From Agromyces fucosus (GTDB lineage: Bacteria; Actinomycetota; Actinomycetes; Actinomycetales; Microbacteriaceae), in assembly GCF_004134865.1 (NCBI RefSeq), contig NZ_SDPO01000001.1, positions 310,001 through 374,000 on the forward strand: a stretch of DNA of 64,000 nt, written 5' to 3'. How positions within the stretch are numbered: position 1 is the stretch's first letter; each line of letters begins with the position of its first letter. Positions 61,769-64,000 of this stretch are shown here, one piece after another. The notes under the pieces were generated by a model. That model did not search any database. It saw nothing but the letters and a program-made list of their open reading frames with translations, and was not told where the DNA came from. Both the position numbers and the translations under genes were made by a program.

Positions 61769-61791
61769 CCGCTCGAAAAGGACTCCCCTGC

Positions 61792-62826
61792 ATGCGAAAC
61801 CGACTGATTCGAGCTGCCGTCGCACCCGTCGCGATGGCCTCATTGCTGCTCACTGGCTGCGCCGCCGCCGACGAGGGGCCTGCCGCCGACGCCACGACCG
61901 ACGCCCTCGTGATCTACAACGCCCAGCACGAGCAGCTGACCGAGGAGTGGACCGCCGCGTTCACCGAGGAGACGGGCATCGAGGTGTCGCTCCGCAACGG
62001 CGGCGACAGCGAGCTGTCGAACCAGATCGTCACAGAGGGCGCCGCCTCCCCCGCCGACGTGTTCCTCACGGAGAACTCCCCCGCGATGTCGCTCGTCGAG
62101 GACGCCGGCCTGTTCGCGCCGATGGACCCCTCGACGCTCGAACTCGTTCCCGAGCAGTACCGCCCGTCGTCGGGCGCGTGGACCGGCATCGCCGCGCGCT
62201 CCACGGTGCTCGTGTACAACCCGTCGATGATCACCGAGGCGGAACTTCCCGCATCGTTGATGGACCTGCAGGACCCGAAGTGGAAGGGCCTCTGGGGCGC
62301 AGCGCCGAGCGGTGCGGACTTCCAGGCGATCGTCTCGGCCATGCTCGCCATCGAGGGCGACGACGCGACCGGCGCATGGCTCGACGGGATGCACGAGAAC
62401 GCGACCGTATACAACAACAACATCGCCACCATGAAGGCCGTGAACGCCGGCGAGGTGCCGGTCGGCGTGATCTACCACTACTACTGGTATCGCGACCAGG
62501 ACGGCACCGCGGAGAACAGCGGCAACACGAAGCTGCACTACTTCGGAAACCAGGACCCGGGCGCGTTCGTCAGCGTGTCGGGCGGCGGAGTCCTGAAGTC
62601 GAGCACTCGCATCGACGAGGCCCAGCAGTTCCTCGCCTGGCTCGCCGGCACCGCGGGCCAGACGATCCTCGGCGAGGGGTACAGCTTCGAGTACCCCGTC
62701 AGCACCGGCATCCCGGCTCGGGACCCCCTTCCCGCGCTCGATACGCTCGACGCACCCGTCGTCGACCCCTCGACGCTGAACGGCCCCGACGTGGTCGAAC
62801 TGATGACCGAAGCCGGCCTGCTCTGA
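61792..62826 (+). CDS. Iron(III) ABC transporter substrate-binding lipoprotein
   Basis: 344 aa. Signal peptide with lipobox L-L-T-G-C (C20). The mature protein is a type II periplasmic-binding fold of the FbpA/FutA/ThiB class: V-I-Y-N-A-Q-H near residue 37, G-D-S-E-L-S-N-Q-I near 72, and the Tyr-rich Y-H-Y-Y-W-Y near 225 that can ligate ferric ion. An iron box sits on its promoter. AAAAGGA is the ribosome site. The permease follows at once. Confidence 0.92.
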   Translation: MRNRLIRAAVAPVAMASLLLTGCAAADEGPAADATTDALVIYNAQHEQLTEEWTAAFTEETGIEVSLRNGGDSELSNQIVTEGAASPADVFLTENSPAMSLVEDAGLFAPMDPSTLELVPEQYRPSSGAWTGIAARSTVLVYNPSMITEAELPASLMDLQDPKWKGLWGAAPSGADFQAIVSAMLAIEGDDATGAWLDGMHENATVYNNNIATMKAVNAGEVPVGVIYHYYWYRDQDGTAENSGNTKLHYFGNQDPGAFVSVSGGGVLKSSTRIDEAQQFLAWLAGTAGQTILGEGYSFEYPVSTGIPARDPLPALDTLDAPVVDPSTLNGPDVVELMTEAGLL

Positions 62827-64000
62827 GCCTGACCACGACACCGAAGCCGACGGGCGCACGAGACCGCAAGCGTCCCCCCGTCGGCCTCGTCGTGTTCGCC
62901 ATGTTGTTCGCGGCTGCCGCGCTGATCCCGCTGGGATACGTGATGCTGGCGGCCTTCGACATGGGGTGGGCGCAGTTCGCCGAACTGGTGTTCCGCCCTC
63001 GCGTGGGCGAACTGCTGACCAACACGGTGCTGCTGGTGCTGCTCGGCGTCCCGTTCACGGTGATCCTCGGGGTCGGGGGCGCCTGGCTCGTCGAGCGCAC
63101 GGACCTGCCCGCTCGGCGCGTGTTCGCGGTGCTGCTCGTCGTGCCGCTGACGATTCCCGCGTTCGTCGCGAGCTACGGCTGGGCGAGTGCGATTCCGTCG
63201 ATCCACGGACTCGGCGGCGGCCTGCTCGTGGCGACGCTCGCGTACTACCCGCTCGTGTACCTGCCGGCGCTCGCCACCCTCCGCGGGCTCGACCCCGCAC
63301 TCGAGGAGTCCGCTCGTTCGCTCGGCATGAACGGATGGCGGGTCTTCATCCGCGTCGTCCTGCCCCAGTTGCGACTGGCGATGCTCGGCGGCGGCCTCGT
63401 GGTCGCGCTGCACCTCCTCGCCGAATACGGGGCGTTCGCCTTCCTTCGGTTCGAGACGTTCACGACGGCCATCGTCGTCGCGTACCAAGCGACGTTCGCC
63501 GGCCCGAACGCAGCAGCGCTCGGCGTGGTGCTCGCCGGTCTGTGCTTCGTGGTGCTGGTCATCGAAGCCGCTGCGCGCGGGCGCCTTCGATACGCCAGGG
63601 TCGGCAGCGGCACGCCGCACCCGGCATCCCGGGTCGCGCTGGGCCGTGCCACCCCGTTCGTCGTCGCCGCCCTCGTGGTGCTCGTCGGCGCTGCAGCGGC
63701 CGTACCGTTGACCAACGTCGCCCGATGGTTGTTCGCCACCGACGCCGCGGACTGGCAGCCCCTGCTGGGCGCCACCTGGCAGACCGTGCTCCTCTCGGTC
63801 GCGGGCGCTCTGGCCGCGATCGTCGTGGCACTGCCGATCGCGTGGATCTCCGCCCGTTACCCCGGGCGCACGGCTCGGGCGCTCGAAGGAACCTACTACG
63901 TGGCGAGCAGTCTCCCGGCGATCATCGTGGCGCTCGCCCTCGTGACGTTCACGCTTCGCGTCATCCCGGTGATGTACCAGACCGTGGCCACGGTCGTCGC
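62823..64000 (+). CDS. Iron(III) ABC transporter permease (double-length), cut by the window end
   Basis: The frame runs open from 62823 to the last base. The protein has many membrane spans and two binding-protein-dependent transport units: the first EAA-type loop is E-E-S-A-R-S-L-G-M-N-G-W near residue 163, and the second unit begins near 315. This matches FbpB/ThiP permeases of about 520 residues. The start is uncertain: the 62823 codon is CTG overlapping the previous stop as CTGA; GTG 62892 and ATG 62901 fall inside TM1. The ATPase gene should follow outside the window. Confidence 0.88.
   Translation, partial: MSLTTTPKPTGARDRKRPPVGLVVFAMLFAAAALIPLGYVMLAAFDMGWAQFAELVFRPRVGELLTNTVLLVLLGVPFTVILGVGGAWLVERTDLPARRVFAVLLVVPLTIPAFVASYGWASAIPSIHGLGGGLLVATLAYYPLVYLPALATLRGLDPALEESARSLGMNGWRVFIRVVLPQLRLAMLGGGLVVALHLLAEYGAFAFLRFETFTTAIVVAYQATFAGPNAAALGVVLAGLCFVVLVIEAAARGRLRYARVGSGTPHPASRVALGRATPFVVAALVVLVGAAAAVPLTNVARWLFATDAADWQPLLGATWQTVLLSVAGALAAIVVALPIAWISARYPGRTARALEGTYYVASSLPAIIVALALVTFTLRVIPVMYQTVATVV

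Noticed and set aside
61610..61843. 77-codon minus-strand frame before the iron-binding protein gene
   Set aside because: Arg/Glu-rich, overlaps the promoter, iron box and signal-peptide region of the importer gene; no start signals.
1..64000. CRISPR arrays, insertion sequences, prophage or integrative elements
   Set aside because: No spaced repeats, transposase, integrase or phage genes, and no stretch of shifted composition were seen.

Overview
This 64 kb window is an ordinary, densely coded chromosomal segment from a high-GC actinobacterium, most likely Microbacteriaceae (Agromyces/Leifsonia/Microbacterium-like). The evidence is about 70% GC, GTG starts, many 4-bp ATGA/GTGA gene overlaps, actinobacteria-only proteins (RbpA, PafBC, DUF3097, DUF3099, actinobacterial GlgA), and the gene order rbpA / lnt-helY-tatC-tatA-pafC-pafB-FKBP-trmI. 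I see no prophage, insertion sequence, CRISPR array or rRNA. There is one tRNA, tRNA-Leu(GAG). No gap between genes exceeds about 250 bp.

Layout. 1-12.4 kb: end of a glycerophosphodiesterase, rbpA, the leftward lnt-helY-tatCA-pafCB-FKBP-trmI-HAD block, then PAC2 and a frameshifted short-chain dehydrogenase. 12.4-14.9 kb: uppP, an M20 peptidase and tRNA-Leu with its terminator. 15-20.9 kb: the imuA'-imuB-dnaE2 mutagenesis cassette behind a canonical actinobacterial SOS box. 20.9-30.4 kb: two MFS exporters, DUF3097, a ferritin-like/VIT1 iron transporter, an Lrp regulator divergent from a PLP-dependent sulfur amino acid enzyme, a DEAD/DEAH helicase and an SGNH hydrolase. 30.4-37 kb: D-Ala-D-Ala carboxypeptidase, SpoU/TrmH methyltransferase, Sir2, histidine phosphatase, glycosyltransferase, alpha/beta hydrolase and exonuclease. 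37-45 kb: L31 type B, an ABC ATPase, glgA divergent from glgC-serB, a universal stress protein with two FluC genes, fabG, and a DUF3099-small Cys protein-SURF1 operon. 45-52 kb: ABC-F, an AlkZ-like protein, YceI, a GH3 lipoprotein, a secreted coiled-coil/lysozyme-like protein and an MpaB-like protein. 52-56 kb: Lrp and the branched-chain keto-acid dehydrogenase E1a-E1b-E2 set. 56-64 kb: glutathione peroxidase, a deaminase, a membrane hydrolase, a ferritin-like di-iron protein, a two-component system, and an iron ABC importer cut by the window end.

How it fits together. Two DNA-damage arms lie within 15 kb: PafBC (LexA-independent activator) and an SOS-boxed mutasome; an AlkZ-like candidate glycosylase adds to this. 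Iron handling recurs (VIT1-type exporter, iron-box-controlled importer, ferritin-like protein). At least 16 gene starts have a TANNNT -10 hexamer only 6-8 nt upstream, so leaderless transcription looks very common; I used this rule to choose several starts.
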